From assembly GCF_016595245.1 (NCBI RefSeq), contig NZ_JAENHM010000058.1, forward strand, positions 1 through 64,000: DNA of 64,000 bases, written 5' to 3'. The notes beneath the pieces were generated by a model that was given only the letters and a program-made list of their open reading frames with translations, was not told the origin of the DNA and made no database searches. Made by a program: the position numbers and the translations under genes. Of the stretch, positions 25,845-34,985 are shown one piece after another (the stretch's first letter is position 1; each line of letters opens with the position of its first letter). Source of the DNA: Azospirillum endophyticum (GTDB lineage: Bacteria; Pseudomonadota; Alphaproteobacteria; Azospirillales; Azospirillaceae).

Positions 25845-26366
25845 CTAGCGCCGGTCGCGCCCGCCGGTGCCGGCCAGTGCGTCACCGCGGCGCAGGGTGT
25901 CGTCCTCCGGCAGCGGCTGCTTGCCCAGCACCATCGAGCTGTTGTCGAGCGCGGCCACCATGGCGTCCCGCGCCGGGGCGCCGGGACCGGTCACGCTGCC
26001 CTCGCCCTGCGGGGCTGCCGGTTCCACCCGCTCGCCGATGCCCACCGACGTCGTCCGGCCCGGCGCGGTCCGGTCGGCGACGCGCAGGTCGTTCTGCACA
26101 TGGCCGACGCCCGACACGCCTTCGGCGATGTCCTCGGCCCGGCGGCGGGCGCCACGGTCGGCGACGGTCCCGGACAGCGTGACCTCTCCCCCTTCCACCG
26201 TCACGCCGATGTCCGAAGCGTCGATATGGTGGTCGTCGGTCAGGCGCTCGTTGATGTCCTCCAGGATGCGCTGGTCGGAGCGGCGGTAGTTGCGCGGGCC
26301 GACGCCGCGATAGCGGGGCTCCAGGCTCATCTTCACGAACTCCTCGCTCCAGGGATGGCGATGCAT
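25845..26366 (-). CDS. BON domain protein, probable general-stress envelope protein
   Basis: 173 aa. The central segment SDQRILEDINERLTDDHHID, then VTVEGGEVTLSGTVADRGAR and VGHVQNDLRV is a BON domain, a fold linked to phospholipid or envelope binding (OsmY-like). No signal peptide is visible. Met at 26366 is preferred because GGAGG sits five bases upstream; ATG 26378 and TTG 26411 are alternatives. The C-terminal third is Gly/Pro-rich and probably disordered. An EcfG-type promoter lies just upstream (26407-26432), fitting general-stress control. Confidence 0.72.
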   Translation of the reverse strand: MHRHPWSEEFVKMSLEPRYRGVGPRNYRRSDQRILEDINERLTDDHHIDASDIGVTVEGGEVTLSGTVADRGARRRAEDIAEGVSGVGHVQNDLRVADRTAPGRTTSVGIGERVEPAAPQGEGSVTGPGAPARDAMVAALDNSSMVLGKQPLPEDDTLRRGDALAGTGGRDRR

Positions 26367-26406
26367 CGCGGCCTCCATTTTCCAGATTTCGGGTTCTTCG
26401 CCCTTC

Positions 26407-26432
26407 AACAAAAGTCGTGGCGTGCCCGTTCC
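26407..26432 (-). promoter_or_regulatory. Probable EcfG (general stress sigma) promoter of the BON gene
   Basis: Reading leftward, GGAAC (26432-26428) is followed after 17 bases by TGTT (26410-26407). This fits the alphaproteobacterial EcfG consensus GGAAC-N(16-18)-cGTT apart from one weak base. It lies about 40 bases before the chosen BON start. Direct sequence match; no expression evidence. Confidence 0.5.
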
Positions 26433-26549
26433 GATGTTTCACCCGAAGGCCAGCCTTGCACGGTGAATGGCGGTAACCGTCCGGGAATGCCGCAACCTTG
26501 ACCGTGCCCGGCTGTTCGGTCCGAAAGGCTTTCGGTCGAGGTGCGTGCC

Positions 26550-29003
26550 ATGAATCAGTCTGAAACCGGAGTTGCCCTCCGGACGGCGGGCCCCGCCCTC
26601 TGGGCGATGGTCGTCCTGCTGGCGATCCTCGGGCTCGGGGCGCTGGGCGGCGGTCTGTGGCTGGTCCTGCTGGGCGGGTCCTGGTATTACGCCGTCGCCG
26701 GCCTGCTGTTCCTGGCGACCGCCCTGCTTCTGGCGAAACGGTCGCCGGCGGCGCTGTCGGTCTATGCCCTGCTGGTGATCGGCACGCTGATCTGGGCCTT
26801 GTGGGAGGTCGGGCTGGACTGGTGGCCGCTGTCGGCGCGCGGCGACGTGATCGCGGTGGTCGGCTTCCTGCTGCTGCTTCCCTGGATCACCCGCCGCCTG
26901 GGCGAGCGCGAGCCGGTCGCCGGCCATCGGGCGCCGGGGGTCTATCCCGTCGGCGCCTTCCGCGGTGCCGGCATCCCGCTGACCGCCTCGCTGGTCATCG
27001 TGCTGCTGGTCGCCGCCGCCTCCTGGTTCACCGACCCGCACCGGATCGACGGCGCGGCTCCAGCGCGCCCGCAGACCGCGTCGGCCGCGACTCCGGCTGG
27101 CGGTTCCGCTCCGTCGATCCCGGACGGCGAGTGGCAGGCCTATGGCCGCACCGGCTTCGGCCAGCGCTACTCGCCGCTGACCGGCATCACGCCGGAGAAT
27201 GCCGACAGGCTCCAGGTCGCCTGGACCTACGAGACCGGCGACCTGCGCGGCCAGCCCGGCGACCCCAAGGAGACCACCTTCGAGGTGACGCCGCTGAAGA
27301 TCGGCAACCGCCTGTTCCTCTGCTCGCCCCACCAGCATGTCATCGCGCTGGACGCGACCAGCGGCAAGGAGGTCTGGCGCCGCGACCTGCAGATCGACCC
27401 CAAGCAACTGGCGTTGCAGCACCTGACCTGCCGCGGCCTGTCCTACCACCCGGCGCAGCAGTCCGCCGCTCCTGCGGCCGGCGACGCCTGTGCCGCCAAG
27501 CTGTTCATGCCGACCGCCGACGGCCGTCTGGTCGCGCTGAACCCGGAGGACGGGTCGGCCTGCACCGGCTTCGGCGAGAACGGCCAGATCAACCTGTGGG
27601 CCAACATGCCGAATGTCCGGCCCGGCGCCTATTATTCGACATCCCCGCCGGTGGTGACGGCGAGCCTCGTCATCGTCGGCGGCACGGTGCTGGACAACGT
27701 CTCGACCAAGGAACAGTCGGGCGTCGTCCGCGCCTTCGACGTGAACGACGGCCATCTGGTGTGGAATTGGGATTCGGCCAGGCCGGACCAGACCGCGCCC
27801 ATCTCCGGCGGCCAGACCTACACCGTCAATTCGCCCAACAGCTGGTCGATCGCCAGCGTGGACGAAGCGCTGGGCATGGTCTATCTGCCGCTGGGCAACC
27901 AGCCGCCCGACCAGTTCGGCGGCAACCGCAGCCCGGAGGTGGAGCGTTTCTCCTCCTCCGTCGTGGCGCTCGACCTGGCGACGGGCCAAGTGCGCTGGGT
28001 TTTCCAGACCGTGCATCACGACCTGTGGGACTATGACGTGCCGGCGCAGCCCAGCCTGGTCGACCTGACCGTCGACGGCCGGACCGTCCCGGCGCTGGTC
28101 CAGCCGACCAAGCAGGGCGAGCTGTTCGTGCTGGACCGCCGCACCGGCCAGCCGATGCTGCCGGTGACCGAAAAGCCGGCGCCGCAGGGGGCGGCCGAGG
28201 GCGACCACAGCGCCCCGACCCAGCCGGTTTCAGCCCTCTCCTACGACCCGCCGCCGCTGGGCGGAGCGGACATGTGGGGGGCGACGATGTTCGACCAGCT
28301 CGCCTGCCGCATCGCGCTGAAGCGCCTGCGCTATGACGGCCGTTTCACCCCGCCGTCGTTGCAGGGTTCGCTGGTCTATCCCGGCAATTTCGGCGTGTTC
28401 AACTGGGGCAGCGTCGCGGTCGACCCGCAGCGGCAGGTCGCCTTCACCACGCCCACCTATCTCGCCTTCGTGTCCCAGCTGGTGCCGCGCCGGAACGACA
28501 CGGACCTCTATGTCCAGGGCGGGGAGCGGCCGCAGTTCAGCCTGCCGGCGTTGAACGAGAATTTCGGAGCCCCCTATGCGGTGAAGCTCGCCCCCTTCGT
28601 CTCCGTCCTGGGCCTCCCCTGCCAGGCGCCGCCCTGGGGCTATGTCGCCGCCGCCGACCTGACGACCGGCAAAATCGTCTGGAAGCACAAGAATGGCACC
28701 ACCCGCGATGCCGCGCCGGTGCCGCTGCCCTTCCGCATGGGCGTGCCCAACCTGGGCGGCCCGGTCATGACCGCGGGCGGCGTCGCCTTCCTGTCCGGCA
28801 CCATCGACGATTATGTGCGGGCTTACGACGTGTCCAACGGCCGGCAGCTGTGGGAAAGCCGGCTTCCGGCCGGCGGTCAGGCAACGCCGATGACCTACCA
28901 GGGAGAGGACGGCCGGCAATATGTTCTGGTGGTCGCCGGCGGGCACGGCTCGCTCGGGACCAAGGGGGGCGATTCGGTGATGGCCTACGCGCTGCCGAAG
29001 TGA
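26550..29003 (+). CDS. gcd: Membrane-bound PQQ-dependent glucose dehydrogenase
   Basis: About 817 aa. The N-terminus holds roughly five membrane helices (residues 10-150) and the rest is the periplasmic eight-bladed quinoprotein propeller (DGEWQAYGRTGFGQRYSPLT, VTPLKIGNRLFLCSPHQHVI, WRRDLQIDPK). Near the end PCQAPPWGYVAAADL and GTTRDAAPVPLPFRMGVPNL match membrane glucose dehydrogenases rather than soluble alcohol dehydrogenases. It oxidises glucose to gluconolactone in the periplasm and passes electrons to ubiquinone; in soil bacteria the acid helps dissolve phosphate. Start ATG 26550 has GAGGTG upstream. PQQ synthesis genes are not in the window. Confidence 0.93.
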   Translation: MNQSETGVALRTAGPALWAMVVLLAILGLGALGGGLWLVLLGGSWYYAVAGLLFLATALLLAKRSPAALSVYALLVIGTLIWALWEVGLDWWPLSARGDVIAVVGFLLLLPWITRRLGEREPVAGHRAPGVYPVGAFRGAGIPLTASLVIVLLVAAASWFTDPHRIDGAAPARPQTASAATPAGGSAPSIPDGEWQAYGRTGFGQRYSPLTGITPENADRLQVAWTYETGDLRGQPGDPKETTFEVTPLKIGNRLFLCSPHQHVIALDATSGKEVWRRDLQIDPKQLALQHLTCRGLSYHPAQQSAAPAAGDACAAKLFMPTADGRLVALNPEDGSACTGFGENGQINLWANMPNVRPGAYYSTSPPVVTASLVIVGGTVLDNVSTKEQSGVVRAFDVNDGHLVWNWDSARPDQTAPISGGQTYTVNSPNSWSIASVDEALGMVYLPLGNQPPDQFGGNRSPEVERFSSSVVALDLATGQVRWVFQTVHHDLWDYDVPAQPSLVDLTVDGRTVPALVQPTKQGELFVLDRRTGQPMLPVTEKPAPQGAAEGDHSAPTQPVSALSYDPPPLGGADMWGATMFDQLACRIALKRLRYDGRFTPPSLQGSLVYPGNFGVFNWGSVAVDPQRQVAFTTPTYLAFVSQLVPRRNDTDLYVQGGERPQFSLPALNENFGAPYAVKLAPFVSVLGLPCQAPPWGYVAAADLTTGKIVWKHKNGTTRDAAPVPLPFRMGVPNLGGPVMTAGGVAFLSGTIDDYVRAYDVSNGRQLWESRLPAGGQATPMTYQGEDGRQYVLVVAGGHGSLGTKGGDSVMAYALPK

Positions 29004-29033
29004 GGGGGAGCGCGTCTTTACGGAGGCGTTAGA

Positions 29034-29136
29034 CCCCCACCCTAACCCTCCCCCGCTGGGCGGGGGAGGGGATTGGTGCTGATGCGGGAAAGTGGCGGCA
29101 GTCCCTCCCCCGCCCAGCGGGGGAGGATAGGTGGGG
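29034..29136. repeat. GC-rich intergenic palindrome between convergent genes
   Basis: Two arms of about 24 bases (29046-29069 and 29103-29126) are near-perfect inverted copies built on CCCTCCCCCGC and GCGGGGGAGG; the similarity extends outward through CCCCCACC.TA. It lies between the stops of gcd and the hydroxybutyryl-CoA dehydrogenase gene and probably acts as a transcription barrier in both directions. Same style as 36690-36810. Confidence 0.8.
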
Positions 29137-29172
29137 GCATTCGCCAGCCAGCCCCTCCCCGACGAAAACTCC

Positions 29173-30051
29173 TCAGCGCGTCGGCACCGGCGGCGTCTGC
29201 GAGTAGTCGTAGAAGCCGCGTCCGTATTTCTTGCCGATCCAGCCGGCCTCGACATACTTCACCAGCAGCGGGCAGGGGCGGTACTTGCTGTCGGCCAGCC
29301 CCTCGTACAGCACCTGCATCACCGCCAGGCAGGTATCCAGCCCGATGAAGTCGGCCAGTTCCAGCGGACCCATCGGGTGGTTGGCGCCCAGCTTCAGCGC
29401 GGTGTCGATCGCCTCGACGCCGCCGACGCCCTCGTAGAGGGTGTAGACGGCTTCGTTGATCATCGGCAGCAGGATGCGGTTGACGATGAAGGCCGGGAAA
29501 TCCTCGGCCACCGCGGCGGTCTTGCCGATGGCCAGCGTCAGTTCCTTGATGGCCTCGAAGGTCGGCTCGTCGGTCGCGATGCCGCGGATCAACTCGACCA
29601 GCTGCATCAGCGGCACCGGGTTCATGAAGTGCATGCCCATGAACTTGGCCGGACGGTCGGTCGCCGCAGCCAGACGGGTGATCGAGATCGACGAGGTGTT
29701 CGTCGCGATCAGCGCCTCCGGCTTCAGGTGCGGGACCAGCTTCTTCAGCAGGTCGCGCTTCAGCGCCTCGTTCTCGGTCGCGGCCTCGATCACCAGATCG
29801 GACTCGCCGAACGCCGACAGGTCGGTGCCGGTCGTGATCCGGCCAAGGGCGGCGGTCTTCGCCTGCTCCTCCAGCTTGCCCTTCTGGATTTGCCGGTCGT
29901 AGTTCCGACCGATGTTGGCGAGCGCCTTCTCCAGGGCCGCGTCACTGATGTCGGACAGGACGACATCATAGCCGGCCTGGGCGCAGACCTGGGCAATACC
30001 ACTGCCCATCTGGCCGGCGCCGATGATGCCAATCTTCTTGATCGTGGTCAT
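29173..30051 (-). CDS. 3-hydroxybutyryl-CoA dehydrogenase
   Basis: About 292 aa. The N-terminal Rossmann motif is KIGIIGAGQMGSGIAQVCAQ; catalytic segments include HFMNPVPLMQLVELI, DFPAFIVNRILLPMINEA and ANHPMGPLELADFIGLDTCL. It interconverts 3-hydroxybutyryl-CoA and acetoacetyl-CoA with NAD(P). ATG 30051 is the family start; 17 further codons upstream are not. It lies last in the etfB-etfA-hbd block, 85 bases after etfA, and probably shares the transcript. The pathway is short-chain acyl-CoA or polyhydroxybutyrate metabolism. Confidence 0.93.
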   Translation of the reverse strand: MTTIKKIGIIGAGQMGSGIAQVCAQAGYDVVLSDISDAALEKALANIGRNYDRQIQKGKLEEQAKTAALGRITTGTDLSAFGESDLVIEAATENEALKRDLLKKLVPHLKPEALIATNTSSISITRLAAATDRPAKFMGMHFMNPVPLMQLVELIRGIATDEPTFEAIKELTLAIGKTAAVAEDFPAFIVNRILLPMINEAVYTLYEGVGGVEAIDTALKLGANHPMGPLELADFIGLDTCLAVMQVLYEGLADSKYRPCPLLVKYVEAGWIGKKYGRGFYDYSQTPPVPTR

Positions 30052-30136
30052 GGGGGCTGTCTCGCGCAGGATGTGGGTAAAATGGTCCGCCGCGGCTGGC
30101 ACCGGTTCCGGCCGGCACCCGCCGCGGCGGTCCGGA

Positions 30137-31087
30137 TCAGCGCGCCTTTTCCAGTTCGGCCGTCAGCTCCGGCACGGCCTTGAACAGGTCCGCGACGAGG
30201 CCGTAATCGGCGACCTGGAAGATGGGCGCTTCCTCATCCTTGTTGATCGCGACGATGACCTTGCTGTCCTTCATGCCGGCGAGGTGCTGGATCGCACCTG
30301 AGATGCCGACGGCGATGTACAGCTCCGGCGCCACGATCTTGCCGGTTTGCCCGACCTGGTAATCGTTCGGCACGAACCCCGCGTCCACGGCGGCGCGGCT
30401 GGCGCCCACCGCGGCGCCCAGCTTGTCTGCCAGCGCCTCCAGCAGCGGGAAATTCTCGCCCGACTGCATGCCGCGTCCGCCCGACACCACCACGCGGGCG
30501 GCGGTCAGTTCCGGACGCTCCGACTTGGTCAGCTCGGCCGAGACGAAGCTCGACAGCCCGGCCGCACCGGCGCCCGCGACCTGCTCGACCGATGCCGAAC
30601 CACCTTCGGCGGCGGCGGTCTCGAAGGCGGTGGTGCGGACGGTGACGACCTTTACCGCGTCGGATGACTGCACGGTGGCGATGGCGTTGCCGGCATAGAT
30701 CGGCCGCTCGAAGGTATCGGCCGACTGCACCGCGGTGATGTCGGAGATGGCGGCGACGTCCAGCAGCGCCGCGACGCGCGGCAGGAGGTTCTTGCCGACC
30801 GAGGTGGCGCCGGCCAGGACATGGCCGTAGCCACCGCCCTTGACGGTCGATACCACCAGCGGGGCGACGTCCTCCGGCAACTGGTGCTCGTAAGCGGCAT
30901 CGTCGGCCAGCAGCACCTTGGCGACGCCCGCCACCTTGGAGGCGGCCTCGGCGGGGCCTTGAGCGCCCTTGCCGGCGACCAGGATGTGGATGTCGCCGCC
31001 GATTTTGGAAGCGGCGGTGACGGCGTTCAGCGTGGCGGGCTTCAGCGAGGCGCCGTCGTGGTCGGCGATGACGAGAATGTTGGCCAT
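30137..31087 (-). CDS. etfA: Electron transfer flavoprotein, alpha subunit
   Basis: 316 aa. The C-terminal FAD-binding domain is typical ([60 protein letters not shown]). The N-terminus begins [20 protein letters not shown]. It pairs with EtfB to take electrons from acyl-CoA and other flavin dehydrogenases to ETF:quinone oxidoreductase. It follows etfB by 15 bases with GAGGGGATGA as ribosome site. It could also serve the flavoprotein of the aminoacyl operon at 13954; that is speculation. Confidence 0.96.
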   Translation of the reverse strand: MANILVIADHDGASLKPATLNAVTAASKIGGDIHILVAGKGAQGPAEAASKVAGVAKVLLADDAAYEHQLPEDVAPLVVSTVKGGGYGHVLAGATSVGKNLLPRVAALLDVAAISDITAVQSADTFERPIYAGNAIATVQSSDAVKVVTVRTTAFETAAAEGGSASVEQVAGAGAAGLSSFVSAELTKSERPELTAARVVVSGGRGMQSGENFPLLEALADKLGAAVGASRAAVDAGFVPNDYQVGQTGKIVAPELYIAVGISGAIQHLAGMKDSKVIVAINKDEEAPIFQVADYGLVADLFKAVPELTAELEKAR

Positions 31088-31102
31088 GGTCAGATCATCC
31101 CC

Positions 31103-31852
31103 TCAGATCACGCGCGCTTCGGTCTTGAGCTTGTCCACCAGCGTGGCGACGTCCGGCACCTTGATGCCGGCCTGGCGCTTCGGCGGCTCCGTCACCTTCA
31201 GCGTCTTCAGCCGCGGCCTCACGTCGACGCCGAGCGCATCGGGCGTGACGGTCTCCAGCGGCTTCTTCTTCGCCTTCATGATGTTGGGCAGGCTGGCATA
31301 GCGCGGCTCGTTGAGGCGCAGGTCGGCGGTGACCACCGCCGGCAGCTTGAGCTCCACCGTCTCCAGCCCGCCGTCGATCTCGCGGGTGACGGCGACCTTG
31401 CCGTCGCCGGCGACGAGTTTCGAGGCGAAGGTGCCCTGGCCCCAGCCGAGCAGGGCCGCCAGCATCTGGCCGGTCTGGTTGCAGTCGTCGTCGATCGCCT
31501 GCTTGCCGAGAATGACGAGGCCGGGGGCCTCCTTCTCGACCAGGGCCTTGAGGACCTTGGCGACGGCCAGCGGCTCGGTCGTCCCCTCGGCCTGCACCAG
31601 GATGGCGCGGTCGGCGCCCATGGCGAGCGCGGTGCGCAGGGTCTCCTGGGCCTGGGCCGGGCCGACCGAGACCACGACGATCTCGGTCGCCTTGCCGGCT
31701 TCCTTGAGGCGCACGGCTTCTTCGACGGCGATCTCGTCGAAGGGATTCATGCTCATCTTCACGTTGGCGGTCTCGACGCCGCTGCCATCCGCCTTGACGC
31801 GGATCTTCACGTTGTAGTCGACCACTCGCTTAACGGGGACGAGGACTTTCAT
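31103..31852 (-). CDS. etfB: Electron transfer flavoprotein, beta subunit
   Basis: 249 aa. Begins [20 protein letters not shown] and contains [32 protein letters not shown] and the EtfB signature region [20 protein letters not shown] with [11 protein letters not shown]. It binds AMP and forms the ETF heterodimer. First gene of the etfBA-hbd block, GGGTGAG ribosome site before ATG 31852. The adenosyltransferase gene upstream ends 186 bases away and may or may not share a promoter. Confidence 0.96.
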   Translation of the reverse strand: MKVLVPVKRVVDYNVKIRVKADGSGVETANVKMSMNPFDEIAVEEAVRLKEAGKATEIVVVSVGPAQAQETLRTALAMGADRAILVQAEGTTEPLAVAKVLKALVEKEAPGLVILGKQAIDDDCNQTGQMLAALLGWGQGTFASKLVAGDGKVAVTREIDGGLETVELKLPAVVTADLRLNEPRYASLPNIMKAKKKPLETVTPDALGVDVRPRLKTLKVTEPPKRQAGIKVPDVATLVDKLKTEARVI

Positions 31853-32038
31853 AACTCACCCTGGCTGCTGAGCGCGCGCCTGTTACGGCGAACACCGCGA
31901 AAATTGCTGTGGTTGCGAACGGACCATAGGATCTGGCAATACCACTGTCAATGACGCGCCGGACGCGCGGACGGCGTCGCTTGCCGGCCTCTTCGCCGCG
32001 GTCCGCGTGGCCGTCGGCGGGCAGCCCGGCCGGCCGAG

Positions 32039-32608
32039 TCAGCGGTTGGCGCCGGGGACCCACAGCACGTCGTCCGCCCCGTTTCGGTTCACCACCCGGC
32101 TCAGCACGAACAGGTGATCCGACAGCCGGTTGACGTATTTCAGTGCCGCCGCGGTCACCGGCTCATGCCGGGCCAGATCGGTCATCAACCGTTCCGCCCG
32201 GCGCACCACGGTGCGGGACAGATGCAGATGCGCCGCGGCAGGCGAGCCGCCGGGCAGGATGAAGGAGGTCAGCGGCGCCAGATCGGCGTTCATCGCGTCG
32301 ATCTCCGCCTCGAGCCGGTCGACCTGGGCCTGGACGATGCGCAGCGGCGGGTATTTCGGGGCCTCCTCCTCCGGCGTGCAGAGGTCGGCGCCCAGATCGA
32401 ACAGGTCGTTCTGGATGCGCCCCAGCATCGCGTCGGCCTGCGGCCAGTCCCGCATATGCAGGCGCGCCATGCCGATGACGGCATTCGCCTCGTCCACCGT
32501 GCCGTAGGCGGCGACGCGGCGGTCGTGCTTGGGCACCCGGCTGCCGTCGCCGAGCGAGGTTTCGCCGGCGTCGCCGCCGCGCGTGTAGATCTTGGTCAGC
32601 TTCACCAT
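32039..32608 (-). CDS. pduO: Cob(I)alamin adenosyltransferase, PduO type
   Basis: 189 aa. Begins MVKLTKIYTRGGDAGETSLG (ATP-binding start) and has VDEANAVIGMARLH, LFDLGADLCTP, SFILPGGSPAAAHLHLSRTV, VVRRAERLM and YVNRLSDHLFVLSRVVN, all conserved in the three-helix PduO family. It attaches adenosyl to cob(I)alamin, making coenzyme B12 for mutases and other enzymes. It follows the 64-aa membrane gene by eight bases, and this membrane gene/adenosyltransferase/etf order is familiar in alphaproteobacteria. Confidence 0.94.
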   Translation of the reverse strand: MVKLTKIYTRGGDAGETSLGDGSRVPKHDRRVAAYGTVDEANAVIGMARLHMRDWPQADAMLGRIQNDLFDLGADLCTPEEEAPKYPPLRIVQAQVDRLEAEIDAMNADLAPLTSFILPGGSPAAAHLHLSRTVVRRAERLMTDLARHEPVTAAALKYVNRLSDHLFVLSRVVNRNGADDVLWVPGANR

Positions 32609-32616
32609 GGGAACCG

Positions 32617-32811
32617 TCAGCCTCGGGTCAGGATGGCGAGAACGAACAGCAGCAGGGCCGCGCCCTGCAGCATCACCCGCAGCCGCATCGCCTTGTTGGA
32701 ACGGCGCGGATCGCCCCGGCCGCCGCGGGCCATGAAGAAGAGGCCGACGAACAGCGAGCCGACGACCGCCAGCATCGCCATGACCATCAGGATGGGGAAA
32801 AGCTGTTGCAT
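32617..32811 (-). CDS. Small twin-transmembrane protein
   Basis: 64 aa with two membrane helices (FPILMVMAMLAVVGSLFVGL near the start and LQGAALLLFVLAIL at the end) joined by a basic loop (GGRGDPRRSNKAMRLR). It resembles the short HIG1/twin-TM proteins found just before the cobalamin adenosyltransferase gene in many alphaproteobacteria, which may help respiratory complexes; that role is a family guess. ATG 32811 gives the hydrophobic start; a longer frame exists but is not coding-like. Confidence 0.75.
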   Translation of the reverse strand: MQQLFPILMVMAMLAVVGSLFVGLFFMARGGRGDPRRSNKAMRLRVMLQGAALLLFVLAILTRG

Positions 32812-33011
32812 GGATCCACTATATCCCAGCGGCCGGCCTGCGCCTATGGCGACGCTCGCCCTATCTGTTCGGCTGCGGCGTATCCGTTGGAATTGCCGCT
32901 CCGGGTAATCCCCCGGTTGCCAAAGCCGTTGGACTGCATAGAGTGCGCGGCGGCGGAGCACCGTCGTCGCTGTCGGCGGCGGAACCGGCGGAAGATGCGG
33001 AGATCCAGGCG

Positions 33012-34469
33012 ATGCTGCGGCGGACTTTCCTGAAGACGGCCCTGAAGGCGACCGCGGTCACCGCGGCCGGCACCGGCGTCGTCGCGGCGCTGGGGCGCAA
33101 GGCCGTCCAGGCCGCCCCCGGCATCGCCGTTCCGTCGGTGAGCTTCCCCGCCGATTTCCTATGGGGCGTCTCCACCTCCAGCTATCAGATCGAGGGCGCC
33201 GTCGCCGAGGATGGGCGCGGCCCCAGTGTCTGGGACACCTACAGCCACTCCTATGGGCGGATCGCCAACGGCGACACCGGCGACGTCGCCTGCGACCATT
33301 ACCACCGCTATGCCGAGGACGTGGATCTGATGGCGCGGGCCGGGATGAAGGCCTACCGCTTCTCCATCGCTTGGCCGCGGGTGATGCCGCAGGGCAGCGG
33401 GGCGGTGAACGCCAAGGGGTTGGACTTCTACGACCGGCTGACCGATTCGCTGCTGGCGCGCGGCATCCAGCCCTGGCCCTGCCTGTTCCATTGGGATCTG
33501 CCGCAGGCCCTGCAGGACCGGGGCGGCTGGACCAACCGCGACATCGCCGGCTGGTTCACCGACTACGCCCTGGCGGTGACTGCGAAGCTGGGCGACCGGG
33601 CGAAGAACTGGGTGATGCTGAACGAGCCGTCGGTGGTCGCCATCTTCGGCCACGGCACCGGCGGGCATGCCCCGGGGCTGACCGGCCGCGAGACCTGCCT
33701 GAAGGCGATCCACCACCAGAACCTCGCCCAGGGAACCGCGCTGGCCGCCCTGCGCCAGGCGGGCGGCAGGAACTGGCAGCTCGGCACCGTGCTGTCGCTG
33801 CAGCCGTCCTGGCCGGTGGGCGGGCTCGACTCGAACTATCCGGCCTCGCTGATGTGGGATGCGGTGTGGAACCGCTCCTGCCTCGACCCGCTGTTCAAGG
33901 GCCGTTTCCCGGAGCTGCTGGAGGCGGAGTTCGCCCGCATCGCCAAGCCCGACGATCTGGCGCGCATCAAGCAGCCGGTCGATTTCCTCGGCGTCAACTA
34001 TTACAGCCGCATGCACCAGCAGCCCGACCCGCAGGGGCTGTTCGGCACCGGCTACGGCTCGGCGCCCGAGGGCACGCGCAAGACCGGCATGGATTGGCCG
34101 GTGGAGCCGGACGGGCTGAGCGAGATCCTGGCGGAACTCCAGGAGAAATATGGCAACCCGCCGGTCTACGTGACGGAGAACGGCGCCGATTACCCCGACA
34201 CCATCGGCCCGAGCGGCCGGGTGGAGGACCGCGACCGCATCGCCTATCTGCGCGACCATCTGCTGGCCGCCGCCAAATCGATCGACGAGGGCTGCAACCT
34301 CAAGGGCTACATGGCCTGGACGCTGCTCGACAATTTCGAATGGTCGGAGGGTTACCGCCGTCATTTCGGCTTGGTCCAGGTCGACCGCAAGACGCTGGCC
34401 CGCACCCCGAAGGCCAGCTACGACTGGTACGCCTCCGTCATCCGCGACAACGCCGTTCCACTGGCCTGA
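33012..34469 (+). CDS. GH1 beta-glucosidase with Tat export signal
   Basis: 485 aa. The N-terminus MLRRTFLKTALKATAVTAAG is a twin-arginine signal (RRTFLK then a hydrophobic stretch to QAAPG). The GH1 body has FLWGVSTSSYQIEGAVAEDG, acid/base Glu near 205 in MLNEPSVVAIFGHG and nucleophile Glu near 389 in YVTENGADYPD. It should act in the periplasm, unlike the paralogue at 6238. GTG 32943 is an in-frame alternative start. Released glucose could be oxidised by the periplasmic glucose dehydrogenase at 26.5 kb. The small gene at 34491 follows by 21 bases. Confidence 0.93.
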   Translation: MLRRTFLKTALKATAVTAAGTGVVAALGRKAVQAAPGIAVPSVSFPADFLWGVSTSSYQIEGAVAEDGRGPSVWDTYSHSYGRIANGDTGDVACDHYHRYAEDVDLMARAGMKAYRFSIAWPRVMPQGSGAVNAKGLDFYDRLTDSLLARGIQPWPCLFHWDLPQALQDRGGWTNRDIAGWFTDYALAVTAKLGDRAKNWVMLNEPSVVAIFGHGTGGHAPGLTGRETCLKAIHHQNLAQGTALAALRQAGGRNWQLGTVLSLQPSWPVGGLDSNYPASLMWDAVWNRSCLDPLFKGRFPELLEAEFARIAKPDDLARIKQPVDFLGVNYYSRMHQQPDPQGLFGTGYGSAPEGTRKTGMDWPVEPDGLSEILAELQEKYGNPPVYVTENGADYPDTIGPSGRVEDRDRIAYLRDHLLAAAKSIDEGCNLKGYMAWTLLDNFEWSEGYRRHFGLVQVDRKTLARTPKASYDWYASVIRDNAVPLA

Positions 34470-34490
34470 TCAAGCGGATAAAGTGCGGCG

Positions 34491-34946
34491 ATGCCGTCCC
34501 CACGCCCGCCCCAGCCGACCCGCTACGCCATCCAGAAGGCGCGCGGCAGGGGGTGGAAGACGCTGGAGGTCGGGGAGGAGCTGGCCCACGCCAAGGCGCG
34601 CTTCGACCGGATGGTCGGCATCAACCCGCGGGCCTATTTCCGGCTGATCCAGCTCGATTACAACGCCGACTCCGCCTATGAGGGGATGGAGTTCAACTGG
34701 ACGCTGATCGAGCTGCACGATCCGACCAAGGGGGGGCCGACCAAGGGGGGGCCGACCAAGGGCGGGCCGACCAAGGGTGCGAGCGTCCGGTCGGTGCCGA
34801 AGCCCGTCTCGTCGACCCCCCGCAAGCCGACGGGCAGGCGCAAGGCCGGGGAACCCGTCGCCCTGCCGCTGCGCATCTATCTGGCGGTGATCCTGATCGG
34901 CACGTTGGTGGGCGCCCTGGCCTACCTGCATTTCGCCGGACGGTAG
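34491..34946 (+). CDS. Tail-anchored hypothetical protein with TKGGP repeats
   Basis: 151 aa. The N-terminal 80 residues (RYAIQKARGRGWKTLEVGEE, then GINPRAYFRLIQLDYNADSA) form an unrecognised soluble domain. Four 5-residue units (TKGGP, last one TKGAS) encoded by 15-base repeats follow, then a basic linker and one C-terminal membrane helix (LRIYLAVILIGTLVGALAYL). It is probably anchored in the inner membrane with the domain in the cytoplasm. It lies 21 bases after the exported GH1 gene, so the two may be co-transcribed. Confidence 0.65.
   Translation: MPSPRPPQPTRYAIQKARGRGWKTLEVGEELAHAKARFDRMVGINPRAYFRLIQLDYNADSAYEGMEFNWTLIELHDPTKGGPTKGGPTKGGPTKGASVRSVPKPVSSTPRKPTGRRKAGEPVALPLRIYLAVILIGTLVGALAYLHFAGR
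34722..34781. repeat. Four tandem 15-base units (coding)
   Basis: Units at 34722-34736, 34737-34751, 34752-34766 and 34767-34781 follow CCGACCAAGGGGGGG with one or two changes in the last two. They keep frame, so gain or loss of a unit would lengthen or shorten the protein by five residues. The runs of G also make one-base slippage possible. Confidence 0.9.
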
Positions 34947-34985
34947 GGCGTCAGAGGCTAGGCTCTAAGGCTTAGAGGCTGTTAT

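Noticed and set aside
26550-29003. Quinoprotein alcohol dehydrogenase as identity of the PQQ enzyme
   Set aside because: Five N-terminal membrane helices and the CQAPPWGYVAAADL and GVPNLGG regions match membrane glucose dehydrogenase; no adjacent-Cys disulfide ring motif was seen.
34722-34781. CRISPR-like short tandem repeats
   Set aside because: Units are contiguous 15-mers without spacers and encode TKGGP in frame.
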